From positions 1-5,253 of the forward strand of contig JAJYSD010000132.1 of the NCBI GenBank assembly GCA_021793745.1: DNA of 5,253 bases, in the 5' to 3' direction. The notes beneath the pieces were generated by a model. That model made no database searches. It saw only the letters and a program-made list of their open reading frames with translations, and was not told where the DNA came from. The stretch comes from Bacillota bacterium (GTDB taxonomy: Bacteria > Bacillota > Bacilli > Thermoactinomycetales > DSM-44946). Positions 5,185 to 5,253 of this stretch are shown one piece after another. A program made the position numbers and the translations under genes. Numbering within the stretch: the stretch's first letter is position 1; each line of letters starts with the position of its first letter.

Positions 5185-5253
5185 TCATCCCTTCAGGGAG
5201 CCGGCGAGCAGCCCCCGGATAAAATACCTTCCCAGAAAGATGTACACCAACAG
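5185..5253 (-). CDS. Carbohydrate ABC transporter permease, C-terminal fragment
   Basis: Only the last 22 codons are inside the window; the gene continues past the right edge. They read LLVYIFLGRYFIRGLLAGS, then LKG and a TGA at 5185-5187. This is the characteristic end of MalG-like permeases of the sugar (CUT1) ABC importers: the last hydrophobic segment, then (Q/G)RYFxRGLxAGxxKG as a short cytoplasmic tail. Such proteins form the membrane channel with a second permease, a binding protein and an ATPase. A terminator follows directly, so this is the last gene of its operon and is unrelated in transcription to fixABCX. The family call rests on a short but distinctive motif; the substrate cannot be inferred. 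Confidence 0.75.
   Translation of the reverse strand: MLVYIFLGRYFIRGLLAGSLKG

Overview
This is a GC-rich bacterial window. Every gene I can support lies on the minus strand. The gene starts have strong AGGAGG-type ribosome binding sites, and the two promoters have perfect TATAAT -10 boxes. Together with the gene families this suggests a Gram-positive Bacillota, perhaps a GC-rich thermophilic Bacilli lineage. The lineage is an inference, because there is no rRNA or marker gene here.

Reading in the direction of transcription (right to left): the right edge holds the last codons of a sugar-type ABC transporter permease (5185-5253) and a strong intrinsic terminator (about 5124-5165). An intergenic stretch follows. 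It carries an extended -10 promoter (4979-4987), a perfect 12-bp palindrome (4986-4997), and an 18-bp Rex/Fnr-like inverted repeat over the predicted transcription start (4957-4974). The main feature is a complete fixA-fixB-fixC-fixX (etfBACX) operon at 4907-1344. fixA/fixB and fixC/fixX are joined by ATGA start-stop overlaps, while fixB and fixC are 68 bp apart.

FixA and FixB form the electron-transfer flavoprotein. FixC is the membrane-associated FAD dehydrogenase/quinone reductase, and FixX is its ferredoxin-like partner with eight cysteines. By family knowledge, such four-subunit complexes oxidise NADH and bifurcate the electrons, one to quinone and one to a low-potential ferredoxin or flavodoxin. 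No nitrogenase gene is visible here, so a role other than nitrogen fixation is possible.

Below fixX there is a possible terminator (1198-1223), a promoter with a perfect TATAAT (1147-1152), a flavin reductase-domain protein (624-1094) and a small YciI-like protein (283-519). Positions 1-282 hold no convincing gene. They do hold two oppositely oriented intrinsic terminators (minus strand 74-99, plus strand 225-263) and a weak promoter-like dyad, so transcripts from the two directions probably overlap here or a small RNA is made.

I found no clearly new biological system. The points most worth checking are the redox-type operator on the fix promoter, the eight-cysteine bifurcating-type complex, a short coding-like segment between fixX and the flavin reductase gene, and the paired terminators at the left edge.
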